The translations under genes and the position numbers were made by a program. Positions 15,889 to 27,549 of a stretch of DNA of 64,000 nt are shown here, piece after piece. The notes below the pieces were generated by a model. The model saw only the letters and a list, made by a program, of their open reading frames with translations. It made no database searches and was not told the DNA's origin. Source of the stretch: Hypsibius dujardini (Eukaryota > Tardigrada > Eutardigrada > Parachela > Hypsibiidae); NCBI GenBank assembly GCA_001579985.1, contig LRSR01003560.1:1-64000 (forward strand), written 5' to 3'. Positions within the stretch are counted from its first letter, which is position 1. Every line of letters begins with the position of its first letter.

Positions 15889-18800
15889 ATGGATGATGCT
15901 TCGCACACAAACTGTTCCATATTTCCGAATTCTTTGCACGCCAATTCGTCCTTGCCTGTTAATGCTTCAAACACCAATTCGTCACTGCTCCCGGCGTACA
16001 CCCAAACTAATCTCTGGGCCTGGACCATCGCTGAGCTCGTCATCAACGCAATCGGGGCCGGCAGCAACGCAATGCTTTTCGCAGCCTCCCTCATTTATCC
16101 GCCCCTGCGCCGCAACAGCAGCAACGTCCTCATCTGCCACTGCATCTTGCTGGACCTCATCATGTGCGCCATCTCCAATCCCGGGTCCATCCTGGCCTCG
16201 CAGGTCTTCAACGACATCCTCGATCGCACGTTTTGCCTTGGCTGGGGCTTCATCCGCTTCTTCACCATGTTCCTCGACAATTGGGTCCACGCGATCCTCG
16301 CCGTCAACCGCTTCATTGCGGTGGTCACTCCGTTTCGGTATAAATACTTTGTCCAAAAACCGTTCCTGCTGCTGGGAGTCGCGGCTCCGTGGGTGAGTTT
16401 GTCCGATTTGCTTTGATTTATTCAATAGCACGCAAAATCCAGGATCGCTAGACAAAGTAAAGTGTGGTAGCTATAATAATGTTGAGATCAAGGTTTTAAA
16501 CAGATCACGGCTAGAACACTGCCACATCCCTTCAGTCAGATCTTTTCTCGCGTACAGACTTTTCAATCTCGATCGTACAATAAGAGAGGGCAACGAATAG
16601 TAAATTTAGCCAAAACCCTTTTTCCGAGAGAACATACATGAGACCTAATTAACAGATCTCTCTCTAGGGTATTTTGCAATTTAGGCAAGATCGTTTTAAA
16701 TTGGCGATTAGCCGTTAATCAGATATTTTTTCGGACTCGTAGGGTTGGGCTGGGGACACTTCGAATAGGAATCTGGAGCTGGGGCTGGGGGGAACACTCA
16801 AAGCTAAATAGAAATCGCGACGCGCCCTGACTGCGGACCAATATTTAGCTGATGCCTATCGACGAGAGTTTGAATTTCAAATAGGATATTGTCAGTGACG
16901 TAAGGAGATCTTCGCAGGTGGCACGTCTGTGCATGAAGTTTTGCTTCTAAATAAAATAAAAAATTAGGAGAAAACCCTGTTTTGAGTTTGAAAAGTTCAA
17001 AAAAAGTTATTGGTCCCAATGGTGCATTAAGTTTCTTTTACTGGCACCAAAAAAGAAAATGCAAGCCGCCACCCCCAAACTTAATAAAAATTAATCCCCT
17101 CTCCCCCGCAACCCCTTGTATTAATTAGGTAGGGTGGAATTGGATGGGTGGATTGGCCGTTACCGGGTCATTGCCCCCGGCGTCTAAAATTACTTTGCCC
17201 CTCGCGGGGGGGGGCAACTTTTTTACCCCCCTCCTCCAGCAGGCTTGCCATTCCCTCTGGGCCGACCTCAATTTGCCATTGCTGGGTGTGGTTCTGTGTG
17301 TTTCATACGCCTCATATATTCTGTAGGTAATCGTTTTCCTCATTTGCATTATTCCCTCGCTCGACATTCACCACCTGCCGCGTTACCTGCCGTCCAATCA
17401 GTTCGTCGGGACGAGTGTGGGCTGTATCGTCAACTATCCCGTACGGAACGCCAAGACCAACCTCCTCATCGGCACGTTTGGTGGCTTCATCCCGTCCGGG
17501 ATCGCTGGTGTGTGCTATGTGGCTGTCTTCTTCAAGGCTCGCATCACCCTGTGGCGTCGAGTTGGCGACATGGGACAGAGTTTTCAGAGCCGCTATGAAA
17601 TGGCTAAGATTCTCTTCGTCTGCCTCTTGTGGTACATTCTGTCGGCCACCATGCCAGGTATTAGGGGGGGGAGGTTACTGAACTTGAAGTAAAGATGAAA
17701 ATCAGAGAGAATGCGCAAATTATTTTCACAGGGAATTTTATCACGGTGGCAAGTTTCCCGCTGACGCATTTGGTCACGCGGGCTCTCCAGTTTATCTCCA
17801 GTGCCGTCAATCCGGTAAGGGGACTTGCCTGGTTTGCGAAAAACATGGTGGACCACGTACTATTTCGGTTTTTTGTGCTGCCCTCACGCGCCAGTTAAAA
17901 TTAAAAATTTGATTTATGTTATATGGAAGATATATAAATTATTAAACATTTAAAATTAACGGTTTAAACAATATTAATTATATGACCAGACCGAGGGGCG
18001 AAGCGACGAGATCATCTAAGTTGCAGTGCTGTGGTTGCAAATCGAGAATGTCTGTGTGTGTGTGTCTGTCACAGTCATGGGCGGGGTAATCACATTCAGT
18101 GCTCGCGTATGATTGGCCAGTGTAGTCTAAGGCGCCTTACCTTTGCAGCCCGCGGGCTGGCACCCTCAAACCGCAAACCGAACCGCCACTTTTAGAACAT
18201 AATAAAATTTTTAATATGTAAACAAATCTTACGTACGTACGTATTTCCGTACATACGCATACGTCATGTACATACATACGCTTACGTCATGTACGTATTT
18301 TCAATACGTAAACAAATCAGATGGCTCTATTGCGCCTGCCTCTGTGCGATAATGGAGAATTGATTGATTGCAATGTCTGTTTATGGTATCGAAAAAGCGG
18401 CAAGTGCGGTTTGCGGCGGATTTGAAAGTTAAACCGCAACCGCGAAGATGGAAACCGCGGCCCGCACCGCAACCCGCAAACAAGCCTTCTCAAACGAAAC
18501 TCAAGTTCGCACCGGGTGTTGCACGATTTGTGAAATTGGGCAGTACGATGGAAGGAGCCTTCTTGAATAGAATTGGGTGAGATTCTCCCCCAATATTGAA
18601 ATGGGAAGTCGTTCCTCCCCCCATGTTGAAGTGAAGAAGGCTCCCCTACTTTTGGAATCGCTTGGGCTACTAATCCCGTCCCCCTCCCCTTCCCCCTTTT
18701 TGTCCCCTGTTGCTTTTACAAGTGCTGACCAAGGTCCCTTTAAGTCGTTATAATAAATCTAATCATTTTGGACAGCACAATTATTGCTCATTCTTTAAGT

Positions 18801-20338
18801 ATGAAAACCCCAAGATTTGAACATTTATCGAATATATGGTGTGGCCATAACCATTGGAGTGAATTTAAAAGTGGGCGTTTTGGTTTTCCACTCCGCACTT
18901 GTTCAAGCAATGTCTAATATTTAGGGCTTGAACTTTTTTTGTGATGAGGAAACAATAAGGATTCTAAACAAATCAATCCGCATTTGATCGAGTTACATGA
19001 CATTGGCCAATATCAGAAAATAGAAAAGGGGATAGGGCAAAAAGGGGGCAGGGGGTGAACTTGTGGCCAAAGCCCAAGCAGAACGATTGGATGTATCGAT
19101 AGGTTTCTCTTTTTGAGAGGTTGCTTGACCAAAAATGATCAGCATTATGCTTATACAAGAGTTGAATGCCCGGACAATGCAACTGTCTATCTGACATTTC
19201 ATATGCACATTTCCAGAGTACTTAACTCTCTGGTAGCCAAGTGTTTTAGGTATGCGAGTAGTACCAGGGCTAGCATAAATTGCTAGATTAGCGAAACTTC
19301 CGAATGATTCTGCAACGGTTACATAAGAATCATTCGACAATTTCCCTGTTAAGCATCCAACCCGGCAATTTGCTGGTAACAGTCCTGCCAATCAATGTAT
19401 TCCTTTGGAGATTTTTTGCTCCCTCTTCCATATTACGATTTCTCGGAAGCGTTCAAAATAAATTTGATTACGCCATCTATTTCTCCATGTGAAGTATTTT
19501 GGAAACGTAAAAAATTTCCGTGGAGATGAGCATTTATATGCATTGCGAAAAATTCAACGCTGGTGTTTTACTCGATCCCAGACTAATTTGTAGTTCAAAG
19601 AATGTAGCAAATGATTTTTCCTCTTTTTAACTTCATGGCGAAGAAAGCCATTTCATGGTGAGTTTAACGGGGATAAGAGATTCTTCGGTGCTATTGACTT
19701 TGTTCTCTACGCTATGCTTGATTGATTGATTAAGTAGCATCATGTTATCGGTACAAAGTAACCACAAGCAGAATCATTGAGCAGTGTTATAACTGATTCC
19801 TAATGATTGACAAATTATTATTCCGCGCTTGCAAGTCCAAACTCAAAAATTTCAATTGCATCTGACTTTATGCCAATTAGTCTAGAGCCTTATTTTTTGT
19901 GTGGCAAAAAAAGCTTTGTGGACATTGAGGGCACTTGTGTACGAAACTCCAAATTGTTAGCAAGTGGTGCTAAGTGAATTTCTCCTCTCTTGGAATGATT
20001 TTTACAAAAAATGTTTCGTTAAAATGAATCTAAATGCTTTGAAAACATCAAAGTAAAAAAAAACTGCGAACGAAACCATCCAAAACTCACATGAGAAATT
20101 GAACGCGACCAGTAAATCTAGCAAGTATACGCTGCTCGGTACTCAGAGAGTTAAATCCTGGTACCATCTCGTCGGATGCCGCAATTATTCTTGTCCTATC
20201 TCAACTTTCTTGACTCTGAATATCACGGACTTCTGTTTGCAGGTATTTTTCATTGTCATCTCACAGAATTACCGCTCTGGATTTATGGCGGTGCTGAAGT
20301 GTAACGGTTCGGTCCGGACTGCAGTCGGCCCCCGATGA
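15889..20338 (+). CDS. Class A-like seven-transmembrane G protein-coupled receptor
   Basis: A plasma-membrane receptor with unknown ligand. Four exons (15889-16392, 17327-17657, 17732-17814, 20243-20338) join in frame to 337 residues. The ATG at 15889 opens an N-terminus rich in glycosylation sequons (NCS, NSS, NAS, NSS). Seven hydrophobic segments follow: TM1 AELVINAIGAGSNAMLFAAS, TM2 after SSNVLICHC, TM3 ending FLDNWVHAILAVNRF, TM4 spanning the first splice junction, TM5 with GGFIPSGIAGVCYVAVFF, TM6 MAKILFVCLLWYILSATMPG, and TM7 ending SSAVNPVFFIVISQNY. A Cys at the top of TM3 and another in loop 2 (GCIVNYP) can form the usual disulfide. The DRY box is NRF, and NPxxY is NPVFF. A Cys near the end (MAVLKC) may be lipidated. 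The subfamily is not recognised and is probably lineage-specific. Confidence 0.88.
17140..17326. repeat. GC-rich repeat ending at GPCR exon 2 (pair with 21055-21401)
   Basis: The block 'gggggcaac...acccccctcc...gggttgccat..cctc.gg' with 'ccgacctcaatttgccattg' recurs just before the possible alternative exon at 21402. The two copies end almost exactly at an exon start in both places, which suggests that exon and upstream sequence were copied together or that the element supplies the acceptor region. Confidence 0.45.
18150..18480. repeat. GC-rich aaaccgc words and (TACG)n tract in the last GPCR intron
   Basis: Tracts of 'tacgtacgta' and 'acatacgcatacgtcatgta' run from about 18227 to 18310. They are bracketed by 'ctcaaaccgcaaaccg' words before and 'aaaccgcaaccgcg' words after. 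No coding role is seen; it looks like a simple-repeat-rich mobile relic. Confidence 0.4.
18658..19075. repeat. Full-length copy of the GGCTTAGG-TIR MITE in the last GPCR intron
   Basis: One end is at about 18658 ('cgcttgggctactaatccc'). The other end, at about 19046-19075, is the reversed TIR ('gaacttgtggccaaagccc'). The roughly 418-base interior is the reverse complement of the copy at 880-1293, including 'tattgtttcctcatcac' and 'aaaaccaaaacgcc'. It belongs to the same family and has the same length. Confidence 0.7.
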
Positions 20339-21054
20339 TCCTAAACTTAGTATTGCAATTGAGATACCTAAAAGCAAGTTGGGGAATTCAATTGAATCTT
20401 TTTGCAGACAGAAACAGGTGGTTTTTTCAGTGACAAGACTTGCGATCGTTGGGTTACTTGAGAGGCATGCGCTATCATGTCTGGGAGCACCCACGTACAC
20501 TCGATTTCCCATTTTTCAGGAGGACTGTGAGGCATCGAAAGATACTCTTTGCAATCTTTATCGGTGCACTGAAATTTTGTTACGGGCGTCATCCATGCTG
20601 TCCGGTGTGACTAAACTCATGAAGATTGGATTTTCAAAGAATATTTTCACCGCAAAACTTGATCTAAGATTGTCACAAAGTTTTATGACCCATGGCTGTA
20701 CCTTGTATTTTTTCATTATCGTACAATGTAGATAGTCCTAAAGTTGAATATACATATAGGTATGAATAGATGAAATGGCTAGAGGCTGTTTCCATGGGCG
20801 CCCCGACAGGCGGTGCCTCGACATTTGATATCCCGACAAATGGTAATATACAAATGGTGTCAAATGACATAACGTATGGCCACATGTAGAAACTACATAG
20901 TACCATTTAATTTTAATAGACATGTGGTACGTCGATATATGATATGCCAACAAATTAAGCCGATCCTAATTGTACAAAAGGGCTACAAGGGGCGGCACGT
21001 TGTAGTACAATAATTCTACAAAGCCAGACTATAAACCAGCCTTTATTGTCTTGC

Positions 21055-21401
21055 CACATAAGATAATAAAAATAACACTTCTTCAACAAGGGGGGGGGGG
21101 GCAACAGTCCAGTCACCCAGCAGTCAATCCGCAGGTCACATATGGAGGAAGCAATAATACACTCAAGCCTGAACGAGACTTGAGTCAGGGGCTGATCGAC
21201 TGCCCTCGGCAGCGTCTACAAGAACTTTGCCATTTGGAAAGGGGGAAAATAAATTTGCCAGGCTTGTTACATGTTAAACTCCCCCTCCCCCTTCCGGGCC
21301 GAGGAGTGGGAAATTTCTGTTGCCACCCCCCTCCGACAGGGTTGCCATCGCCTTCGGGTCTACTTCAATCCGCCATTGACTCACGTTTTGTCTCGCTAAA
21401 G
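21055..21401. repeat. Second copy of the GC-rich pre-exon repeat
   Basis: It starts with a 12-base G run and contains 'gttgccacccccctccgac' and 'tacttcaatccgccattga', matching 17215-17290. It ends at the AG of the possible alternative GPCR exon. Confidence 0.45.
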
Positions 21402-21467
21402 GTATTTTTGACGACAAGGAGCGTACTCAACCAGGCATATAACAAGTTCTGGAGGAAACTGAAATAA
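21402..21467 (+). CDS. Possible alternative last exon of the GPCR gene
   Basis: After an AG at 21400-21401 an open stretch reads VFLTTRSVLNQAYNKFWRKL, then K and a TAA. It is in the phase needed after exon 17732-17814, which ends in the TM7 'NP' codons. It begins with the same V-F residues as the exon at 20243 and would supply a basic, amphipathic helix 8. The acceptor has a poor pyrimidine tract (ctcgctaaag). It could be a mutually exclusive terminal exon, the relic of a duplicated receptor, or chance. Confidence 0.3.
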   Translation, partial: VFLTTRSVLNQAYNKFWRKLK

Positions 21468-21829
21468 GCTTCCACGATGATCGATTATGGAATTCTTTTG
21501 TCACGCACCGACGGAAGAGGATTACTGCTTCACGTACAGGCTACGACGACAACCCGTCATTTCGGACTGGGCGATAACAGACGTCAGGCACATTTCGATG
21601 AGTGGGTAAATGCGACACAGCCTTAATCGGACTTTGTTCTTTGTTAACTTTAACGCGTACCAGGCAAGAAAATAGGGAAATATAGAGAATGCCCCCCCCC
21701 CCCCCCCCCGTCGGGCGCAACTTTTTACGTTTTAGCTTTTTCGATATTTTTAAGAAATGGCGTTGTTCCCTGACTTTTTCCAGGTAAATACAGTAAACGG
21801 CGAATCTTTACACGGAGAGTTCACCAAAC

Positions 21830-22170
21830 CCGTACGTGCTTAGCGAGAAATGGCTATTTATTACTTGCCCATCAGTAATACAGTCAAAATACTACAGAAT
21901 GTGTGCAATTCATAATCAGATGACTGAAAGTCCCTTTCTTCTTCCAAGTCAACTCTAATGATTAGTTTCAGTTCAATTCGGATTCTTTCCGTCTCAGCTT
22001 CAGTGATGCTAATTGCATTTCTACATTTCTTAATGCGATTCTGGACTCTTCCGGCAATCTTCTGCGACGTGGGTAAAATCTCGTCCTGTTCAATCATTGA
22101 CTATTACTAGTACCACTTTCGAAACTCCGCTCCAGGTCTATAGTTTGCAGTTCGGAGGTCTAGGCATTAA
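21830..22170. repeat. Dispersed repeat, copy 1 (with minus-strand reading frame)
   Basis: It matches 26030-26345 in order and orientation: 'gaaatggctatttattac', 'gtgatgctaattgcatttct', 'atctcgtcctgttcaatc' and 'cactttcgaaactccgctcc'. On the minus strand it reads IEQDEILPTSQKIAGRVQN and RNAISITEAETERIRIELK. In the other copy this reads IEQEQILFTQRKMDGRAKN and RNAISMTKGEAER, then a stop. The shared reading suggests a once-coding duplicated segment, now decaying. Confidence 0.5.
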
Positions 22171-23894
22171 CCTTCTGATTTTAGGCTGTCCAAAGTGGAC
22201 ACAGTCCAGCCATAAATTGGCGTAAAACCGAACACCCGCAAACTGGATCTATTTGCTCAGCAGGTTTTTTGCTACCTTTCCCAGATTGCCGCTTGCAGAT
22301 TTTTTGAACGCATTGAGGCACTGGTTTTTGATAGCCGTTGTTGACTCCTCGTGTGAAGTAAAGGTTTCCCCATTTGGGAGCGGAGGGCTCTTTGACGAGT
22401 ACCAGGTCCCAGCGGTGGAGATTGCAGGAATTAACGAAACTGAATTGAACTTGGCTGTGGCTGATGAAACTGGGAGGAAGAGGCTAGAGAGGTGGCGGTG
22501 GAGGAGGAATGCGAAGTGGAAGCTGTTTCTGTGGATCAGTAGCAACTCAAGCGACTGCTCAAATTAGTCACCCACCGAGCTAAGATGACTACGAAATTGT
22601 CTAACATTGAATGGTTAGATGTGAACTAGGCTATTATAGTTAGACGTAAATTAGGCACACAACTTATAATTGGTCCTAATCTAAAGATGAACGTATGGTT
22701 TTCCAGTCGAAGACACTTCAGCTGCACGAGTGTTTTATGGGGTCACGGGGATTCGTGCGGGAATAATTACTGATTCAATTAAAATGAAATTCTTTTTAAG
22801 CTGCTGCCAGGGTAACTACTACCGAATCGTGTGTACCAGAGGTATCAGTGAGAATCCTACCTTTTAGATTACAGTCAGAGAATTAGTATAAGTGTCTTTT
22901 AGTACACTGTAGTCTGTAGTACTGGATTGCACTCCATTGCAATGGCAGCCGCTGTGGTGCATGGAGAAGATCCTGCAAAAGCCACCTTCGACCCGGAGGG
23001 CATGCGCCAACACCTGGAAGTCTCAAATGCCCAAGATGTCCTATGGGTCTTTCCAAAGGCCGGTAGAACCGGCGCAGTGTCCTTTGTCCCTACAACTGTA
23101 AACGATTTTTTTGTACCTCCCCTATGGCACAAGAAGATTTGTACGAGGTAAAACTCCCAATGCTGGCAATTTCGAAAATGGTATAAATGCCGCGTTCGCA
23201 CACCTTTCTCTCATTGTTGCCAATATTTTGCTTTCAAAAAATCAACAATAAATCGGTTAAACATTTGTGATAATAATTTGAACCAAAAAAACCAAAAACT
23301 ACAATTTTTTTCAAATGGAACACGAAAAAGAAACCTTGTGGCTATTTTGATTGACATACGTCACAATTTTTCCCTATCGTGCCCAGCACTGGGAGTTTTA
23401 CCTCGTTCCAATAAGCCTGCAGCTGGTAAACGTCGCAAGACTGCGACGCATTAATGAGTAAAAATAAATTTCCTGTGCCAATCTCCGTGACCGCAGAAAA
23501 CACCTGTGCGGACTTCTGTAACCCCGGAAAAATAGTACGGGTACCCGTGTCCCCAGCCATTACATAAAGAACAAGGACCAAGATTAGGCGAGCATAATCT
23601 GTATCTATGGGTTGCATGAAAAGAGGCAGTATAATGGTACACCATTTTGCGTGTCGCAAATAAAATACGCCAACGACTGGTCCTTCAAACCAAAGTCTCA
23701 AATTGAACTTCATATCCTCGGTCAGGGTCTACGCTTATTGATTAAAAAACTATTGATCAGTTATAAAACTAAAAAACTGCTTGGCCAACTAATTTCCGTC
23801 CGACGAGCCCTCGGTACATATACGGTTAAGATTATAGTCTCAGGACAGAGAGAACATAAAATCCCACTGATCCTTGCTACACCGCATCGGCCAT

Positions 23895-24707
23895 TCACAC
23901 CTTCACATCGGCAGTAAATCCCGAGAACCGTCCCGGACTAAACGCATTCCCAGCGCTCACCTGGGCCGAACCGCGGCCCGTCCCGACGGCCGACGGGTCG
24001 AAGAAGCCCCTTGTCCGGCCCGTCTCCGGGTCCGGAATCCCACTCGGCACCACTGGCGGCTCCGCCGGTGCGGGACTCCCGCCTGACGGGTCGAAGAATC
24101 TAATCGGACGCGGAGTTTCCGCCGCCGGCGGCGACGCAGTGCTCAACATCCCGTTGAATCGTCCGTCCGGGGCGCTATTGCTGTTCGACTGAATGGCTTG
24201 GCTAACAAACTGGCTGAACATGTTGCTGAACATCTGGTTGAACTGCGGCTGCGAAAAGGCTGGCTGCGAAAAGGCCGACTGCGGCTGGGACATTTGCTCA
24301 CCGTTGAAGCCGTTGGTCATCATCATGCCTTGCGGGGCTTGTTGGACCAACACCTGACCGTTGCCTAGGTGTTGGACGATACTGCCGGGTTGGAGGAATA
24401 AAGGCGGGGAGTTCTGCGTCGGTTGGGCCTGGAACTGGATGGCAGGCAGGCTGCTCGCGACGCCCTGTTGCGGGATGTTGAAGGCTCCATCACCGGCGAG
24501 GGGGCTGGCTAAGGGTTGGACGGGTGGTTGATTGATGGGTTGGCTGGGTGGGAACTGCTGCTGCTGCTGCGGTTGTTGGGCTTGCGGAAAGGTCTCCTGC
24601 ATCGGTGCTCCCATGGGTGTGATGACGAACTGACCGGTTTGGGCCTGTGCGGAGAGGGTGTCCCAAATTAAAGCTATAACCACCACACCGATGAAGTAGT
24701 TCGACAT
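23895..24707 (-). CDS. Gln/Pro-rich secreted protein with FFDPS motifs (paralogue of 28261-29394)
   Basis: A single-exon gene of 270 residues; no named family is recognised. The start at 24707 gives a good signal peptide (MSNYFIGVVVIALIWDTLSA, cleavage near AQAQ). The mature part is Q-, P- and S-rich with a QQPQQQQQ run, then a phenylalanine/glutamine block (SQPAFSQPQFNQMFSNMF). The C-terminal quarter carries two FFDPS motifs: RFFDPSGG, and GFFDPSAVGTGR, which recurs exactly in the neighbouring gene. A TATA box lies 75-85 bases upstream. An ATG at 24733 in another frame precedes the start and opens a reading frame of about 20 codons that overlaps it. Composition suggests an extracellular, perhaps cuticular or matrix, structural protein; this is inference. 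Confidence 0.75.
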   Translation of the reverse strand: MSNYFIGVVVIALIWDTLSAQAQTGQFVITPMGAPMQETFPQAQQPQQQQQFPPSQPINQPPVQPLASPLAGDGAFNIPQQGVASSLPAIQFQAQPTQNSPPLFLQPGSIVQHLGNGQVLVQQAPQGMMMTNGFNGEQMSQPQSAFSQPAFSQPQFNQMFSNMFSQFVSQAIQSNSNSAPDGRFNGMLSTASPPAAETPRPIRFFDPSGGSPAPAEPPVVPSGIPDPETGRTRGFFDPSAVGTGRGSAQVSAGNAFSPGRFSGFTADVKV

Positions 24708-24780
24708 GGCTCGACGGGGTAGAAGCAGCACATTAAAAACACCCGACTGCTGGCTTGAGGTAAATGGTTCGCCGCGAGCG

Positions 24781-24789
24781 TTTTATATA
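24781..24789 (-). promoter_or_regulatory. TATA box of the Gln-rich gene
   Basis: On the minus strand it reads TATATAAAA, about 75 bases before the chosen ATG. Transcription would start near 24755-24760, leaving a 5' UTR of about 50 bases that includes the out-of-frame ATG at 24733. Confidence 0.65.
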
Positions 24790-24823
24790 GAGACCTAATC
24801 ATTCATCACACTGCACATAGTTT

Positions 24824-24825
<2 letters not shown>

Positions 24826-24854
<29 letters not shown>
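24826..24854. repeat. (GT)n microsatellite upstream of the Gln-rich gene
   Basis: About 29 bases of GT dinucleotides, some 40 bases upstream of the TATA box. Confidence 0.7.
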
Positions 24855-26029
24855 TGTCGAAAAAGGTAATTGGCTTATAACGTGTTGTATGTGTGTCTGT
24901 GTAGGTATGCAAGCTTGTGTTACCCCGGAAGAGAGGCAATATTTTCGTCTGCTCAAAGCGTGTGCGCTTTCCTTTTGTGGCGGTCCCCTCGTCTTTCGAC
25001 CATACAAGTGGTCACACTCGTTAGTGGTCCAAGAAAGAGCCAAAAGAAGCAAATTTTTAGGTTGTAGTCCGAACGATCAGCTTAGATTACAGTTGGTACC
25101 AGTAGTTTCGTCCCCGTCCCGCCCCCCCCCCCAAGCACCGGATAATTTTAAAATGATTGTTACACAGTTAATAAGTTTTCAAAGCTCAGGCTAACATAAA
25201 TCTGTAAAAATAATAGACGAATTTTGCCCGAATTTGAGTCGGTGTCTTTGATTTTTTTTTCTTAACAAAAGCAACTATTGCGTAGAAATATAAAAAAGAA
25301 AAGTGTAAAAAAATATAATTTGGTGAACCGTAGTTTTGATTTCAAGGCGGCGGAGAAACCTCATACAGCCATTTGTAATGATGCGTCTCCATGGCTTACA
25401 GTACAACACAAACAATGCCGTCAGGTAGTAGTGCCCTGTAAATGGAAGCGAGAACATGAAAAAACATGTAAGGGAAGAGAAATCCCGGCAAGCCATTTCC
25501 GGACTGCTGTGTTTCCTAGAGAATATGAAAAATGGTTCTAAGTTTGACAGCAAGGACAGCAAGGAGTTAAAGGACTATGAATGTGAACCCAGAAAATGTC
25601 AACAGTAAATGTTGCTTTTTCGACCATTGCGATCGGAGGAATGTATTTGATGGTACATAGGGGTGAATGCAGTGTTAAAATAACACCGGTCATTGTCTAG
25701 AGCTACACGTGTTTACGAGGCCCATGGGTGATGAAGCTGTTGAAGCGAAGCTGCGGAGCTACGGAGGTGATCGGACGCGGTATGGTCAATTCAACGGAGG
25801 AGCTGCGTTTTTGGCGTCGCACTTCATTGTGACTGATAACGCCGTACCGTAACACACCGATTGTGTGGTCCCGAAAAACAAACGTTATTTTAATACATAT
25901 CTTTGAACGTTCATATTAGGAAAGCAGCACGTACCTTATTTTGGGTTATTTTTTGCGAAATTGCCAAAGTTTGTCCGTGTAAACAGACGGCGGCTAGTTA
26001 CCCGGAGGTTTTACTAAACCAGCAGTATA

Positions 26030-26345
26030 TATTAAACGATAAATGGCTGTTTATTACAGTTGTCCGTACTAAATTCAGAATGCTACAAAATATGGGCCAT
26101 TTATCCGACGACAGGAAGTTTCTTTTGTTCTTCAAAGTAAGCTCTAATGTATAAATTCAAATCAATTTTGATCTTTCCGCCTCGCCTTTGGTCATGCTAA
26201 TTGCATTTCTAGATTTATTAGTTCGATTCTTGGCTCTGCCATCCATCTTCCGCTGCGTGAATAAAATCTGCTCCTGTTCAATCCTACACCTGTATCACTT
26301 TCGAAAATCCGCTTCAGGTCCGTAGTTTACGGTGCGGAGTTCCAA
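26030..26345. repeat. Dispersed repeat, copy 2 (pair with 21830-22170)
   Basis: Same order of blocks as copy 1: 'gataaatggctgtttatta', 'gtcatgctaattgcatttct', 'aaatctgctcctgttcaatc' and 'cactttcgaaaatccgcttc'. The minus-strand frame is broken in this copy. An adjoining minus-strand frame (26452-26712, starting MTTPSTAFLGKNLKN) looks protein-like, but it has no counterpart that I can see beside copy 1. Confidence 0.5.
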
Positions 26346-27549
26346 TTGATTGAGAGTTGAGAGTTGATCCAATGCAACACGGCAGTTGCATAAACATTGC
26401 AGTTGCTTGCTTGAGTTGCTGCCTTTCGCGAACAGGGAGGCATTTCCAAAGTTACTGGTTCGATCGTCGTCGATGTCGAATAGTAACCAAATCTTCAGTA
26501 AAAAAGTTCAGTGTCAGCAGACCATCCACTGAATTCAGCAATGGTACAGTATGAATACCGTCAGTGGAAATGACAAGGGCGAAGTGGATGGTCCTACCCG
26601 ACTTATAATGTACCACCGTTGGCTCCGAAATTGGAACAGGTTGGAAAGCTTCGTCCAGCAGCTCGAAGTTCTTCAGGTTCTTGCCCAAAAATGCAGTTGA
26701 CGGCGTGGTCATTTAATTGTACTTTTAGGATTGCAGAAAATTCCTCCCTATTCTTAGCAGTTTCATTTTTCAAAAAGGCAATTCCGCTAGGCTTTCCTTT
26801 TCATTAACCTTTCAATTTTGGGAGTGGAATTGTGCGACGTCGGCCGATAGGGTGCGCCAGTGTGGACTTTCTCCAGTTATCTCAAGCCTTCCCGAGCGCT
26901 TGTATTCCTTTACCACTATGCTGGCAGTGCAGAGAATTTGAATTATTGTGTGAGTCTTTTACGGAAGAACTGAATACGGACGAATGGGAGTCAAGATATC
27001 AGGATTTATGAGAATTTGAGGAGTCATCAAGATTGGAGCCTTCATAAAAAATCAACAGTGCAATCAAGTTGAGTTTGTGGCTCAAGGTTGCCTAATATCA
27101 AGCCTTAACAATAGTTTTTCCTATTTTCTTATAAGAGAAGCATGGCGCGCAAAAGCGATTGTTGTAGTTTCACGCGAATAAAGATAAATATTCCGTACTG
27201 CGCTTGCGCTAGGCCATGGACAATTTCCACCGGGGTCCACAAAATATTGCACATGGCCTCAACGAATTTAAGGACTTATCTATGGGCACATATTTTGTGG
27301 CCAATAGATGTAGAAAGAAACTGGAGTTTACATTTTTTCTTTAATATGTGCACTCTGCGCGCGTGGGCGTGGCAAAAAATTCCTCAAACGCATTCCCGAA
27401 CCCGGAATTTTTTGTTGTCATAACTTTTGATCGAGTCCTGTGCATTTATACTGACCTTATTCTGCGCACGCTTGTAATTCTGAACTCAGACATGCGGAGC
27501 GCTGAGAAACAGACTAAACACGTACTACAATCTCCCGCAGCAGTTGACT

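Larger units (their letters stand above)
20339..23894. other. Downstream of the GPCR: repeats, no firm gene
   Basis: It holds the possible GPCR exon (21402), a repeat at 21830-22170 that recurs at 26030-26345, and a GC-rich island at 22920-23155 with an open frame on each strand. An inverted pair ('gaggtaaaactccca' at about 23146 and its complement near 23393) brackets the stretch after that island. I cannot support a gene. Confidence 0.4.

Noticed and set aside
22927-23201. GC-rich island open on both strands (plus: MAAAVVHGEDPAKATFDPEG)
   Set aside because: No splice partner that makes sense and no family; it lies beside a short inverted pair, so it is probably part of a repeat.
26452-26712. 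Minus-strand frame beginning MTTPSTAFLGKNLKNFELLD
   Set aside because: Protein-like, but with no upstream signal, no acceptor and no recognised family; it adjoins a decayed repeat.
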